Shown: positions 43,665-64,000, numbered from the stretch's first letter. The stretch: DNA of 64,000 nucleotides from Glandiceps talaboti (GCF_964340395.1 NC_135556.1:25137723-25201722), one strand, 5' to 3'. The notes: generated by a model not told the origin, from the letters alone. Numbers and translations are program-made.

Positions 43665-44112
43665 GCATTGCCAATTATATATACTGCATTATAATCATGC
43701 TAGAAATGATATATTGCTGACTGCATATCTAATTATATGCAAGATAAGTTTATGACCCATTGGCTGGCCATGTCTGCGATTTGCATTCGTACTTTGTATC
43801 TAGTATGGTTATAGCTAGCTAAGCACTGCGTGGTGTCAGCTTCACTCATAAATCTATGTATGATCGGACAATTGTTATGATCATAGGAATTGAGTTAATA
43901 AGTTTGTTTTAAATGTTTGATATACGAAACGAAGAAGCAAACTGCGAATGTACAACCAAAGTTTCTGTGATCATGTAAATATATCATTTATGTATTCTTA
44001 GTCTATTACAGGCGCAAGTTACACACGTTAATACATTGAGTTTGGCATAACGTTTCAGTTTTTAATTTAGGACAGAAAAAGCCACGGTATGTCATATTAT
44101 CTTGATCATGAA

Positions 44113-44121
44113 TGTGTGTGC

Positions 44122-44194
<73 letters not shown>
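44113..44194. repeat. (TG)n microsatellite
   Basis: TG dinucleotide run with two CG interruptions at its start, intergenic between D and E. Confidence 0.96.
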
Positions 44195-44913
44195 ACGGTT
44201 GGAGTCGTTATCATGGAGCTAACACTTGGCAAATAAATTATTACAAAGGTTTACAATAAACACTGTCATGTGACTACTACACACGGGGTTTTCCCATTTC
44301 CATTCATGTTACTTGACGAAAACACTCGTGACAGTCACAATACGATTACTCAGCCTGCATGAACATTGTATCGTAGCTACTGCGTTGTCGTATCTAAATT
44401 CAGTAAATACAGGATTGACTTTTTGAACAATACCGGGAAAATAAGGAAGTCTTTTGTCGGTAAGTGGGATGTTTAATTTCTTAGTTTGGGTATGAACTCC
44501 CACTCATGAACATGTGGTGAACTGTTACGTTCAGTGTGATCAACCACACATGTATTACTACGATGAGTCAGTTAGTCGACAACTTTCTGCTTATACGTAC
44601 TGGAGCAGTAGATTTTCGTTTTGCTCTCTTAAACTTCACGATGTACAGTTTTTGTCTTCAGAAATTAAGTAGGAACATTTATTTTCTCGCAATGTTTGAC
44701 ATTTCGACCATCTTGTATTTGACAGTGGCGACTATATGCTTGAAGTGGGAGACAGACCCTAAGACGTACCAGCTGAATACCGGCAGAAGTCGCAGAACAG
44801 CCGACAACGCACCGTTCGTCGGCTGTTGCAAATTGGATCTGTCTGCAAACATACCGAAATATCACTGGCGTTTTCCGCCGTAAGCTACAGTTACAGTTAA
44901 TCTGACGACTATC

Positions 44914-52019
<7,106 letters not shown>

Positions 52020-53299
52020 AAAGAAATCAACTGTTGCAATATCACCATAAAAAGTACATAATTTACCAGTAATTTGAGTGCAAATACACTACTCGCCAAT
52101 ACTTTACTGCGTGGCACAAATGTCACACATGACAGTAAACATATGCTAATCCTTTCAGTAAGAGACTGGGGGCCAATATGGCCGACAATTTATTTTATTT
52201 AATACTTTAACCTATGCAAAAGATGACAATGCTTTCTGTTAGAATGTACTTATTTATATTATAAGTTGTTTTTCATATTTTGACAGCTTTAACAGACCGT
52301 GTAACTGGATAATTTATATTGTAGTTTTACATTATTATATTATTGTAGTATTCAGGCACTACTCCCATAGTTGTATCATCAGAATCAATCAGTATTATGC
52401 CAGAATAAATAAGTTTTTATTAAAATGGAAATTAAACTGTCAAATACAGATGCATATAAGCAACAAACAGATATTACTCTCCAATATTTCTTCATTAAAC
52501 TGACTCAAAGATGAGTGACATAAGGGGTCTTGGCAGTACGAGTCGTAGACGAGTAGTGATATCTTAAAGATTTGATTCATATTTCGAGCTGCGCAGAATC
52601 TATGATGCAGTCGCACGTTGTTGTGGCGTAGAACGATCAGGGTATAAATTCCATATTTTCTGTTCGAACTGATAAGTTAACTTGTGCATAATATAATTAC
52701 AATTCATATTTACATATAATTAAATGTTATACTATGGGTCTCGTGAAGTACTTTTACTAATTGTTTTAGCTAAATATCTATTTCAAAATGTATATATATT
52801 TTAAATTTAACTTTACCAGTAACTGTATCTATCATCGTATCCCTGGATTAATTGCCTGTTGGAAAATTGTACTTACATATATGTTTAAATGATATTTCAA
52901 CGCAAATAGCCATACAAGAAAAGAATGACTATGGGTCATTAGAGTTAAATATTACGTAAAACATTTACTATAATATCAAATTGGAACTTAATGTATTCAC
53001 ATATGATGACGTATGTATTTATGAAGACGAGACTTTATTAATGTGATACACAGGGTTGCTATATCATAAAACATTTTAGTCGTCTACAATCGGATAGTGA
53101 CTAATTGTGTATTTATATAAAGCAATTATATTAATTATAATATTTAATATACAAGATTACAAGATATAATCAAATATATAATAATTATGTCTAACCAGTG
53201 ACGCACCGTTATAATACAAACCTATTGAGTATTGATTTTTCATTTGTAGGAACCTCTTTGTTGCATCTTTGTTTTGGAATATTTTATGAAAGATATTTC

Positions 53300-53727
53300 A
53301 TAAACAGTAGCTAAGTTATACTGTACCTAAGTTATCCAGTAGCTAAGTTATACAATAGCTAAGTTATCCAGTAGTAAAGTTATACAATAGTTAGGGTTAT
53401 AATGTAGCTAAGTTATACAGTAGTTAAGTTATGCTGTAGCTAAGTTATACAATAGCTAATTGATACAGTAGTTAAGTTATACTGTAGCTAAGTTATACAA
53501 TAGTTAAGTTATCCAGTAGTTAAGTTATACAGTAGTTAAGTTATGCTGTAGCTAAGTTATACAATAGCTAATTGATACAGTAGTTAAGTTATACTGTAGC
53601 TAAGTTATACAATAGTTAAGTTATCCAGTAGTTAAGTTATACAGTAGTTAAGTTATTCAATAGCTAATTGATACAGTAGTTAAGTTAAACAGTAGGTAAG
53701 TTATACTGTAGCTAAGTTATACAATAC
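53300..53727. repeat. 16-bp tandem repeat (TTATACAGTAGTTAAG family)
   Basis: About 26 units of AGTTATACAGTAGTTA with variants (CAATAG, CTGTAG, CCAGTAG); higher-order repetition is visible because blocks such as TTATGCTGTAGCTAAG recur at longer spacing. Confidence 0.92.
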
Positions 53728-55269
53728 GAGCATTTCACGCATATACATAGATGGACAATTTCAAACTCTGGTTCAGAAATGGAACATTTTCTCGCAACTT
53801 GGTTATGGAAAATTGCAAGTCACTTAAATGTAGTGCTAATACTAGTTCGAAATGCATTGCAAATAGTTGCATTTCATAAAGGTCATCACATCCTTTATAC
53901 TGCATATAGTGTAAAAATAAACTGCATAGTAAGTTACTTTGAATAGATTTACTTTTCAGATGAAAAGACAACTAAAACCATCAGGTTGTCCAAGTTATTG
54001 ACATTTTAGTGGAAGTTACCGTTCAATTTACTAGATACGGTTATAAAGACTATTGACTGCCTCTTATTGCATTTGACTTTTAGTTGGTTTTAGTTAACAG
54101 TGTTGTTTTATTTTATATTGTAAGTTGATAGTTTGTTATTTACTTTGTTCAATGGTTAATTATATATCTTTATGATGTTATTTATATATATATATATTTG
54201 GTATTTATGATTATACAGTATAAAGTGGAGTTATTCTTGGGATGATTGTGCTTAGCCACAGACACGGTGACTAGATGTTTGATCTTCTTGCAAAGTTCAA
54301 AAGGGTAAACATAAACAAAATTAAGGAGCACATTAGGTTCTGTATTATTGTCACTGTTGTTAGTCATAGAACTTGAAATGTTACCATGTTTTAACTCTCC
54401 ACACTGTTTGAAAATTGAAACTGGAAGACGACAACGCATTGACAGAGTCGATCGAATTTGTGTTCTTTATGACTCAAATGAAAGATGACTATCACTTCCT
54501 GTTGATAGGTGTAATTTATTTTGCCAATGCTAGGTTCAAGTATAATCCACAGTATTTTTATTCTTCGCCTTCATATGAAAAAGTTACTGAGCTCAGTGTT
54601 TTCATCTTACCAATTAGTTGATTTACAACCTTTCTGAAGCTGAAGCAAATGAATTGGAACTGTAACCTTTAACCGTATTGTGTTTTTGTTCATAGTGATT
54701 TGTATTTTTTGGCCAATGGCCTTTGAATACAATAAATGACCTTAAGATTCGATTACACAAAAAACAGTATACATGACAGTAATCATTAAAATGTCACAAT
54801 ATTGCACACATCTGAAGTTACGTACATGATATTTTATATACTACCCAGGGGTTAATGCCAATCTCGATAAAATCACACTTAAAGCTTGCGCAGTTCGATT
54901 ATTGAAGGGTACATTAAATAACCTTGGGCTTTTTATTTTACTCATAAAGAGCTCGAGTCTTGATTTGGTAGAACCATTGTAGAACGATACGTAAACGTAT
55001 ACAAACAAACAAACAAACAAACAAACAAAAATCTCCAAAGGGGTTATTTGTGGTAAAAATATAAAGAGAAATGCAAATATAAAATTGTATGTAATTTACC
55101 ATTGGTTGTGACGTCATGATTGAGATTGTCCTGACATACTTACTACACGGTGTGTTTTAACGTGTGTTTACAGTGTCAGAGGATATTAAGAGTTTCTGAA
55201 CGGGGAGTCTAAAGTATTCAATGAGTGTTTGCTACCAACGACTCAATATCATGCCGGCCATGAGTGTTC

Positions 55270-55359
55270 CACGTGTTGAATTAGCACAACCCAGCGTGTT
55301 CATATACTGTAGTTCACGTGTTCAATTAGCGCAACACAGCGTGTTCATATGCTGTAGTT
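55270..55359. repeat. 45-bp tandem duplication with CACGTG
   Basis: Two copies (period 45) beginning CACGTGTTSAATTAGC and including CAGCGTGTTCATAT; a third CACGTG starts the next partial unit at 55360. About 0.9 kb upstream of gene F, so E-box-like clustering is conceivable but unproven. Confidence 0.88.
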
Positions 55360-56218
55360 CACGTGTTATAGGTATATTAGCATGTATGTAGAGGGTATTC
55401 CCCCTGGCTTTAATCCAACACTGCGTCACAACCATGTACAGACAGAGTATTGCACTTCGAATACGTTGAGGATTTTGTGTACGGATTTATCATAGCTGTA
55501 ATAATAACAACAGAGTTATGTATTTCATTAAACCCTCGAATATTAACAATATAACCCCCCCCCCCCCCTAATATCGTTCTGAAGCCAACGAGAATTCAGA
55601 CAGAAAGTTTTGATTAGAACCAAATCACCGTATCAACACTCTACTAACGGGCTATTTTGTCATGTTCGATGATGTCAATATTGGGTGATTTCCCTCTTCA
55701 TGAAAGTACATTTAAATCACAGAGTAGTAGCACAGTTGTTAACATATATGTCGCAGTTACAATCGGGAAGGTTCTTCATCTCGGATTGCTAACATACAGC
55801 CAAGTTCATACATGTGAGGGTGACTCAGAGTTACGTAATATCCAACGCACTTTCACAAGGTATGTTTATTATTCATGCATTTACAAACCATACCATGGGA
55901 ATCTCAGAAAACTTTCCCATTCTGCTTGCACTGGTGTGTTGAGCAAATGCACCGTACCCTTACGTACTCAAGCCGAAATGTACTCTCAACATTGATTAAC
56001 TATATTAAATTGTCCTGTTTCAGTCCTCTGCATATCGCGAGTTTATCTTTGACTCTAGTCTCATACTTATTAAAAAGTGTAGAAAAAAAACAATTGACTT
56101 TCAGAAATTCATTTTAAAAGGTGAACTCTGGTAACAGTATCTCTTACATTGTTTCTTGCAGGTCTGTTTTTTCTAAGCTGGTAAGCCAAAAGATTACGAG
56201 CATTAAAAGACGGCCACA

Positions 56219-59200
56219 ATGACAGTTTTTGAACGACGAACACATCGAATGACACTCAGCGTTTTATTCATCTTGCTTGTAGGGGTGATAAATTGTCAGG
56301 TGTGTATATATTTATTGAGATATTCTAGTCATAAATAACTCATGAGAAACACTTTATTTTGTTCTTTATACATTTAAATAGATCAGTGTCAGATAAGATT
56401 TTAAGTTCAACCTTGCAAGACACAAGCGATGTCACACTAAATGCAAAATGTCTGTAGTAAACGGTTTGAAATGTAATTGGTATTGACGACAACAAAATCG
56501 AAAGTTTATGTTTACATGTTCGCCATTTCATATTTGTTAGGAATCTGGCCCTATACCTACAGAGCAGATTGACCAAAATGTTACTACGTCTCTACCCGAA
56601 CTGGTTTCTTGTCCGGATGAGAAAGGGTTCAAATTTTACTACGACAGTGCACGGAAACAATGTAGAAAATGTCCGAGGTGTAACCGTGGGTATCAACAGA
56701 ACCAGGTGAGTACGTAAAGTGCGGCAATGGCTACGCAGCTGTGTTGAATATAACGACATAACGTGAAGGTTCAGCAGTAAACCACCTGTTAACATCATAT
56801 CATGGAGCTTCTTTCCAACTGAACAAAATAATCAAGAATCAACGGCAGCAAAGCGTTCAACCTGTAGTGCACACTATGGTATCTATCGTCCCAACTCCAT
56901 GTCCAAAGTTAAATTTATGCTGTCAAAAAACTCCGGCACAATAGAATAAGGGTAGAATTGTAGGTGCGTCATTCCATGACCTCAAGAAGTTGGCTCAAGC
57001 CCAAATGCAGGACAGGTCATAACGTTGGATGCTAATGCGCATGCGTGCACACTGTCCTCACATGAACTTTTCAGAAAAGTTTCCCCAGCTGTACGCAGTA
57101 TCATATTTGTTTAAGCTCTATTGTAAGCCAATGGGTTTCTTCTCTTGATAATTTTCTCATACGTGTTTTGGTTTAATTTTTACATCTGCGCTCAGGAATA
57201 TATCCTTAGGTGAGTAAAACAAATATCACTTTGTACGGATTAAACCTGTATCTGCTCCTCGAGACATTCGTAAAACATTGTGACCTTGATATTGACATTA
57301 AATGGAACATTATCGTTGCGCCCCCCCCCCCCCCGCCGATCCTTGAAGTAGTTGCAATTATTGAAATTCTTGAATTATGTTGTATTGCTCCTTTTTACTC
57401 TATCGTAATTCACTGGGTTACCATAGTGCATGTACATTGAATCAATGTGTACATACAGGATATGACGTAGTGCCGTCACGTGTTAGTATAATCTAAGGGA
57501 GCCGCCATGTACGTAAGACCGGCGGGAGGGAAGGGGGTCGAAGGAATTATCGAAAGACCGTTGAAAATGTGAGTAACATCCTCTCTCCCTCCTACAATAT
57601 GTTTTTAATCCCCTGACAAGCATAATTAACCCCCGGTGTATCATGTGGAATTTTCGAGTGTACATTATGACGTTACCCTAAATGACGCTTAGAGGTGCAA
57701 GCAATTGCATATCAAAACATCTATAAACAACACAAACATTCAATACCAAATAATTTCTGTTCAGGAATGTGGTAATGGCATTGGTGAAGGAACTGAATGT
57801 GAGTTATGTCCGTTTGGAAGCTATTCTGACAGATACGGATATACCAAATGTAGACAATGTATCGTGCACTGTAGTAATGTCCTGTACTTAGCACTAAAGT
57901 GTACTCGCCTGCATGACAGAAAATGTGGACCATGTAAACCAGGGTGAGTGATTTACATGTAATTATCCTGTAATGTTTATCGTTGAGTAAATGGATGTAC
58001 AGACGTACATGTTGACTTTTTAGGACTAATTTGATCTATTGTATATTATTTCCCTTTATTCAATTCCACGGTAATATTTGAACAACAATGTAGGATAAAA
58101 ATCTGTTTTCTTTTAGTTAGGCCTCATACCCCCCCCCCCTTCTAACATAATCAATAAATTGTTTCAGACAGGACAGTTAATTTTGACCAGTATTTAGTAA
58201 TATCATGTAGTACTATGAATACAAAACCCTAGTTCCCAACACGTATTTAGTGGCATGTATTTCCTATTACAACCACAATTCTTCCATTTCTCGATTTGAC
58301 GACATTTTAAAAGAAATAATTGTATCTAGTGGTACAAAACATTAAAAAGTAAAATAGTTTTTGTCAGATATCAATATCTAGGCACACGTATTATCCGTCG
58401 ACCATTCCAAATCGTATCACTTGAGATTTTCTTTTGAGATATTTTTGCGAACTATTCTGTTCCTGATGCATGAAGTCTTCTTTCTTTTAATCATTGACAG
58501 TTACTGTAATAAAAAATATTCATATCATACCCATTTCAACAACAGAATCAAAGTTGAGAGTGTGATTCGTTGTCATAATCAGAATCCCCCCTTCATCTCT
58601 TCCATAGTTATTTCAAGAGTATATTCAATAACTGTGAACCATGCCACTATTATGACCATAAAGACGCCCCTGGTTGTCCTCTTCCGACTGACCCTCCACC
58701 GTCAACTCAGGTCGACCACTCACCTTCGTTATCCTCGTCGTCATCACCATCATCATCATCACGACGACCACCACCACCACCACAACAAAACAGTGACACA
58801 GTAAAATCCACGTATACGAAGGGAAAAAATAATGTGGGTGTCATCATAACCAATACACGCGGTACTGTCACGATACTACCAACTACAAGATCGAACAGAG
58901 AATCCTCCGTGGTACCAGCAAGGAAAAACGAACCAGCAGAGGTGGATATTGACATCAAGGAATTAGGTACATAAAGAGATAAATTAACTATACAAGCTAA
59001 TAACCCTCGCCCCCCCCCCCCTCACTTCCATCCCGATACATCTTGAACTTTTGGAGTTCAGTAGAAGAATTATGTATGCTATAGTATATAGAAATGTGAC
59101 AGTTCGGCTATTGGTTGGTGATTTGGATGCCTATGCCAATGTTCGCTCCCTTTGTCTCCCAAAATATCTGTTTTACTTTTTAAGACGGCATTTAATATTG

Positions 59201-61565
59201 ATAAACATTTTACTGTAACGATGGAACGATATGGATCAGCGTCACAAGTCTATGAAGTGTCCCGCAATAACCACACTATACATTCAGGATATCTCCCTCT
59301 CTCAAAACGTTACCTGGATCCAACATAATAGTGGATGACACACTATTCAATTAAGATATCTCAAACTTCAAGTCACACGTTATGTTATATTACATGATCT
59401 GAAAATAGTAATATTTTTATGCTGCAAAGACTGTTTAGTTTTTATCACTCTACAAACTGCTTTCTAACATCTCATACATGGCTGCAATTAAAAAACCTTA
59501 TGAATTCTATCTTGCAGAAGCTAAGGAGGAAAGTGGTTATCACCTAAAATCAAGTATAGTAACACTTCTACTGAGTGCTGTTGGGTTATCAATACTCTTA
59601 ACTGCAACTGCTTCACTGGTTGCCTGTGTATGCTATCACAAAAAATGTCAACACTATTATCGCAATGCTCCTGTGGCAGATCCAGATGTTTCTGACCCAG
59701 GCCCAGGAAATGAGAAAGGACAAGTTAGATGTAAGTTAATTTGTCAATATATTTATGTCTAATCCATGGCATTTCTTAACTTAAATTTCTCAACAGTTTC
59801 GCAATTTATTAGGGCACATTCAGTTACTACAAGGGGGGGGGGGTCAAGGGGCGTCTGTTGTATATAATGTGTTCCAAAAGTGGCAACTCTCAATTTCCTT
59901 TCTCTAAAACATGACCCCTCGTTTATTTGGATGTTAGTAAATAGACTCATGATCAGATTACCAATTGTCATGCCAGAGCAATACGGTTAATACATTTTGT
60001 ACGTCTGTGCCCTTTTTTCAGTGTGCACTCAAACACAGACAGTTTTCTTTGACAACTCGAAGAACACAGGATTCAAAACCGAATGTGTACCAAATGATCA
60101 TGAACTCCGGACTATCGCAGAAGGCCTCAAAACCGATGAACCCATGGTGACAACAACAGTCATTCATGAGAAGAAAACAGAGGCGCGAGGAAGTCCAAGC
60201 AAGAAAAGAAAATTTACCTCTGACTTAGGTAGACGACGTTGCAGATCACACTCTGGCAGCTCTGAAAGAGATGAAATAGACCCATTACTCGAAGAAGATG
60301 AGTCATGTGAAGAAAGTCATCGCACTACATCAGTGTTCAACTTGGAGAATGCTACGACTGAACGCAATCCAGAGAATGATCATAGTATACTTCAGAATCA
60401 GGGAGTTGATGCTCAGTCATATAGTGAACCTACACCCGGTGGCAACATTTCAGTTTCGTCTTACGGTACCAGCGGGGTACAGACAGCCATGATAGTAAAT
60501 CAAGATACAGGAATCCAAGTTCAGAATTGCCATCACCAGCTTTCCTATAACGACGTCGATTTTAATAGTCAGGTAATTTACATATTCTGTTTTACGAAAC
60601 CATTATTTATGTACATCAAAGGAGTCAAGTGACATATGATTAATACACGATGTACCACGTAAGCCATTGTTGATGTTCCATATCACCACTAAACTAACCA
60701 CTAACCACTAACATCGTCATAAAGAAAAGATACTGTGCAAACAAAAGAATGCTTTATTTATTTATTATGATGAATTTAATTAATAACTGTGTGATACTTT
60801 ATTTAATAGGAAAACAAAATTAATGGGGCAAATGAGGAGAGGCGGAGGAAAGAGCATATCCAACGACAAGAGAGATCCCAACAAGTGTTGAAAAAGGCTG
60901 AAGGTAAATACACGTGTAACATTTTTGAATTTTGTTCAAAACACAAACTTAAAGATTTGACCTGAAATTTCAAGTAAAAAATTCAAGTTTGTGTTTGGAA
61001 CAAAAGTTCGATTCAATACTATGTTTTACCAACACAGATGAATTTCCATTTAGGTAAATACATGTATTTGTTTTGAAAATGTTGCGTCATCAAACTTTCT
61101 AAAGTAGCTGTGGTTCATTGAATGCTTTTCTGAAACAGTAGATGTCGTACTATCTTCTCGCAGGCTATAACACGAATGATACCTATGAAATATGACTTCT
61201 CAGCACAATTGGGAAATTTCCTTAAGTTGATAACATATAGCGTTTGTCTCGTTACAGGATTTACAATCACTGATCTCATGAACGACTGGAGTATGAAGGA
61301 GATTGTTATTGCACACTTGAGTCTTCCAGCTAACACCAGATTGGATGAAACACCAATCAAGTACTACCCGGACCTAGCTTTAGCTGTTGGAATTACAGAC
61401 ACTCAAAAGAATATGTGTAAGGGACCATTAGACGTGTTGGAATTCATGCAGAAATCGATGACACACCCAAGAAATATTGCAACACTTATTAAAAAGGTTA
61501 CCGAGATCAGAAGATTCGACATTGCTGACAAACTAGAGGAGTGGGTTTTGGCAAAAGCCAATTAA
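56219..61565 (+). CDS. Receptor F: EDAR-like TNF-receptor superfamily member with death domain
   Basis: Eight exons, 649 codons: 56219-56299, 56541-56705, 57765-57943, 58608-58966, 59518-59730, 60022-60572, 60810-60903, 61258-61565. The two linker exons of the paralogs are one exon here (60022-60572), an intron loss. Signal peptide core MTLSVLFILLVGVIN. Ectodomain CRKCPRCNRGYQ, ECGNGIGEGTECELCPFGSY, HDRKCGPCKPG, then YFKSIFNNCEPCHYY, which lacks the PPN motif. The stalk has a Ser/Pro run (SLSSSSSPSSSSRRPPPPPQ) coded by triplet-repeat DNA. Membrane segment SSIVTLLLSAVGLSILLTAT. The linker carries RRRCRSHSGSSERDEIDPLL with the acidic dileucine at 60273-60290. The helix exon is rich in Arg, Glu and Gln. 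The death domain starts at residue 548 (GFTITDLMND ... EIRRFDIADKLEEWV), closest to receptor C. An AATAAA overlaps the stop region at 61564. Confidence 0.9.
60927..61012. repeat. Imperfect inverted repeat in receptor F intron
   Basis: GAATTTTGTTCAAAACACAA at the left pairs with TTGTGTTTGGAACAAAAGTTC at the right with few mismatches, loop of about 25 bp. MITE remnant or local foldback, in the intron before the death-domain exon. Confidence 0.55.
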
Positions 61566-64000
61566 TAAAAGAGTGTTGAGAATGACTTAAATTTGTTGTA
61601 TTGATTCCAAAATTAATCAGCAGCAACGCACAGCTTCCGTTCTTCAATAGGGGTTCCAAATGGCCATTGACCAACTGAGACACAATGTTTTCTAAATTCT
61701 AAATACTTTCATGAACCCACCTTGTATCAAATTGGTGTAGACTTTTGCCCTGAAAAAAATATGTCAGCATAGCTTACACAAGTTTACGTTTGTGCATTTA
61801 TTCTAAGACCTTGATGCGGCAGTGGGTGCATCAAAAAGTACCCCATCAAGTCTTTTATTTGGAATGCTTCATTAACTGTTATGTCACAGCTCTCTCCATT
61901 ACTAGTGACGATCAGATATCTTTTAACGATGTACAATAACATGTGTTATTCCTTATATAACACAGATAATTTGTGCAGAAAAAATGTTTAGATATTGATC
62001 CATGCCCTTTATGACGTTCAACAGTCTCCGTTACACCTAAAGGAACACACCAGAACTAGTTGCATCTATAAGGTGTAAGTCCAGACACATTGTCCATTTG
62101 CCGGACAGCTACGCTAATTCTCGCCATGACAAAAGAATTTGAATTTACAAGAACTGACAATGTCAAGTTCTGACGGAAAGTTGTTTACTTATGTGGCGTC
62201 ATTATGTTGTATTGTATGTATTACATTTACAAATGTCATACCACATATGGAGTCTTTAGCGACATTCTCATGTCCAAAAATAATCCAGAACCCATGGTGT
62301 AACATTGCTTTGAACGACTGTATTTGACTAGATTCAAATATCATTTAGTACCCAGGACAGCGATGTGGAAATGTACTTTATTATCACATATTGTATTACA
62401 TGTATGCATAGTTGTTCTGGTTAGTCTTCGCTGTATTGCTAGACGTCTGTATATAATATGTTTTTTTTACAGATGCATAAATATTGCTTACTTCTTATTT
62501 ATCCATTGTTATTTTCTTTGTAATTACACAGAATTTATCTTTTCAGTAAAACTTTTCTACTTTTGTACGACTAAGTATGTTTAAGTTTATATCATTTTGT
62601 CAAACATTACTGACATTGACTCCAGTGTTTTAACATGCGTTTATGCTATGACATATCTTTTTGATACCACAATATATGTTATCAAGTAAAGAAGATAGGA
62701 GTTGTGTATTCCACTCTGCTTGAACAGTTACGGAAGTATTGTGATCAACGAGTATCTTGTCTTTGGGTCGAAGTAATTACACAAAAATAAGATGTAAAAT
62801 AAAATAAAATTCTGACCTACCTACCCTATTTTCTGAAGTTATATGTTATCGGAGACAAACATTTTTCTTAATATATATCAGAAATAAAAGGTATGTATGC
62901 AAACTATGTTACTCCTTTCCCTTCTTAAAAAAGTTGTGATGGTTGTTCAAATAATTACTATGTTCGTATTCTTTCATAGTATGATATTTGGGGACTGGTA
63001 TAAATATAGTGTGTTATACCATGCACGAGCCAAGTTGAACAAAAAATATGGAATATATACTCTGGTCGTTCTACATCTCAACAACTCGCGTCTATGTCAC
63101 GAAAACGCGTGTCTACGTCACTGGTTCTGCTGTGTTCGAAATATGAGTCAAAAACGTTCAAAACTACCATTACTTTTCCTCGATCTTTCTTTGATGTTAG
63201 TGGCGCTGGTATAATTATGTTATCATCCAATATATTTTTCTTCGTTCAGTCGGAAAGTACTCGTGATGAACTAAGGGCTATCGACACTCGTCTAACGACT
63301 CGTAGTGACAAAGGCCCCTTAGGTCACTTATATTTATTTTGGTTGAATGAAGAAAAATATTGGGGAATAACATCTTATTAACCTATTAGTTGTTATATCT
63401 AAAGATTGCAATTGTTTTATGATTTTCTATGTGGGATTGAAATATTTGACAGTATCAAGTGGATCACCAGTTCATGACTAACACACAATGTCATCACTGT
63501 AGCAGATAAGGTTGATTTAAGGCTCCAGTTCAGATTAATTTTAAAATTTAGGTCTGAAAAGGGTTGTTTGGTGGAGCTATATGAAAAGTTGGTCAAGGAC
63601 CAAAGAATGACCCTGTATAATACCCATGGCTTCACTAACAAGATAACACTAATGTGAGAACCTGGAATGGAATCCTTGGCAGCTATGCCGTCTCATCACT
63701 AACCAACACTATCATGCAATGTATTACGACACCCTAGTTACACTGACGGACAGACAGTAAAAAGACCTCACCTATTGACCTTGATTTGACATTTACCAAT
63801 GTCATGTACTCATACATGTCGCCATTGTTTTGAAAGATTCTTGTAAGCAGTATCATAGGTCCAAATTTCTATTCATCGGAAAACAGTGTGCAACTATGAA
63901 GTCGTCACATCTCAAGAAATCTCTTCATCAGATTCTTACTTAGCACACCTAAAGTTCTATTCGTGATATTTTTTGGTGTTTAGAATAAACTTTAGATCAG
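61566..64000. other. Region downstream of receptor F
   Basis: No further receptor exon is visible; frames of 60-105 codons lack splice and domain support. A partial, inverted copy of the AGGCC-family MITE lies near 62790-62840 (AAAATAAAATTCTGACCTAC then CTACCCTATTTTCTGAA). The rest is AT-rich and unremarkable. Whether the array continues beyond the window is unknown. Confidence 0.5.
62790..62840 (-). mobile_element. Partial AGGCC-family MITE, copy 3
   Basis: The reverse complement resembles the GAATAGG...GGGTAGGTAGATTTT block found in the copies at 3282 and 27217. Only about 45 bp align by eye. Confidence 0.4.

Larger units (their letters stand above)
42973..44913. other. Spacer between receptors D and E
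   Basis: I searched this stretch for the missing helix and death-domain exons of gene D (a KPxxDLLND start or an I-x-R-x-D-I core) and saw none. It holds a hexanucleotide repeat (43616-43664), a TG microsatellite (44113-44194) and a small hairpin ACAGCCGAC/GTCGGCTGT (44797-44826) about 90 bp upstream of the start of gene E, possibly in its leader. Confidence 0.6.
52020..56218. other. Spacer between receptors E and F
   Basis: No coding exon recognised. Holds the probable 3' untranslated region of E, a 16-bp satellite-like repeat (53300-53727), an AAAC microsatellite (54999-55028), a 45-bp duplication (55270-55359), and poly-C at 55555-55569. Several frames of 60-110 codons have no domain or splice support. 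Confidence 0.6.

Noticed and set aside
44536-44883. 115-codon open frame upstream of receptor E
   Set aside because: No signal, domain or homology I recognise; it overlaps the probable leader of gene E and has no splice context.
55657-56117. Two overlapping frames of 80-112 codons upstream of receptor F
   Set aside because: No domain or composition support; they lie in the expected promoter and leader region.
63094-63381. Open frame of 95 codons near the right edge
   Set aside because: No recognisable domain, no cysteine pattern of the receptor family and no supporting splice sites.

Overview
The window looks like genomic DNA of an animal, most likely a marine invertebrate. It is AT-rich, with small coding exons joined by GT-AG introns, very abundant microsatellites, and many small inverted-repeat elements plus LINE and SINE fragments. 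I cannot fix the phylum from the sequence; a lophotrochozoan or a non-vertebrate deuterostome would both fit.

The dominant content is a head-to-tail array of six paralogous receptor genes, all on the + strand: A (6600-12537), B (18681-25743), C (29417-35998), D (about 39875-42972, 5' end unresolved), E (44914-52019) and F (56219-61565). I reconstructed them exon by exon; every junction is GT-AG, the phases agree, and five of the six give complete open reading frames (638, 649, about 587, 628 and 649 codons). The products are type I membrane receptors of the TNF-receptor superfamily. Each has a signal-peptide exon, a cysteine-rich ectodomain in three exons, a Thr/Ser/Pro-rich stalk, one membrane segment, a long cytoplasmic linker, a short charged helix exon and a C-terminal death domain. 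Cysteine spacing and death-domain sequence resemble EDAR (and its relatives XEDAR and TROY) more than other TNF receptors I can recall.

Gene D keeps the ectodomain, membrane segment and linker but ends in a stop where the others splice into the helix and death-domain exons. No death domain is visible before gene E. It is the only member predicted unable to signal through a death domain, so it is a candidate decoy. All six linkers carry an acidic dileucine-type motif (E-x-x-x-L-L, or M-L in C), which suggests conserved endosomal sorting.

At the left edge, on the minus strand, lies the 5' part of an unrelated secreted or membrane gene (signal peptide, PAN/apple domain, start of an EGF-like domain). 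Intergenic and intronic DNA holds two LINE 3' fragments, a tRNA-derived SINE and a second SINE tail, at least eight short inverted-repeat (MITE-like) elements, a 26-bp minisatellite, a 16-bp satellite and numerous microsatellites.

The natural reading is a lineage-specific expansion of EDAR-like death receptors: probably several ligand specificities sharing one cytoplasmic signalling design, with at least one member that has lost the signalling domain. Ligand, adaptor and biological role cannot be read from this window.
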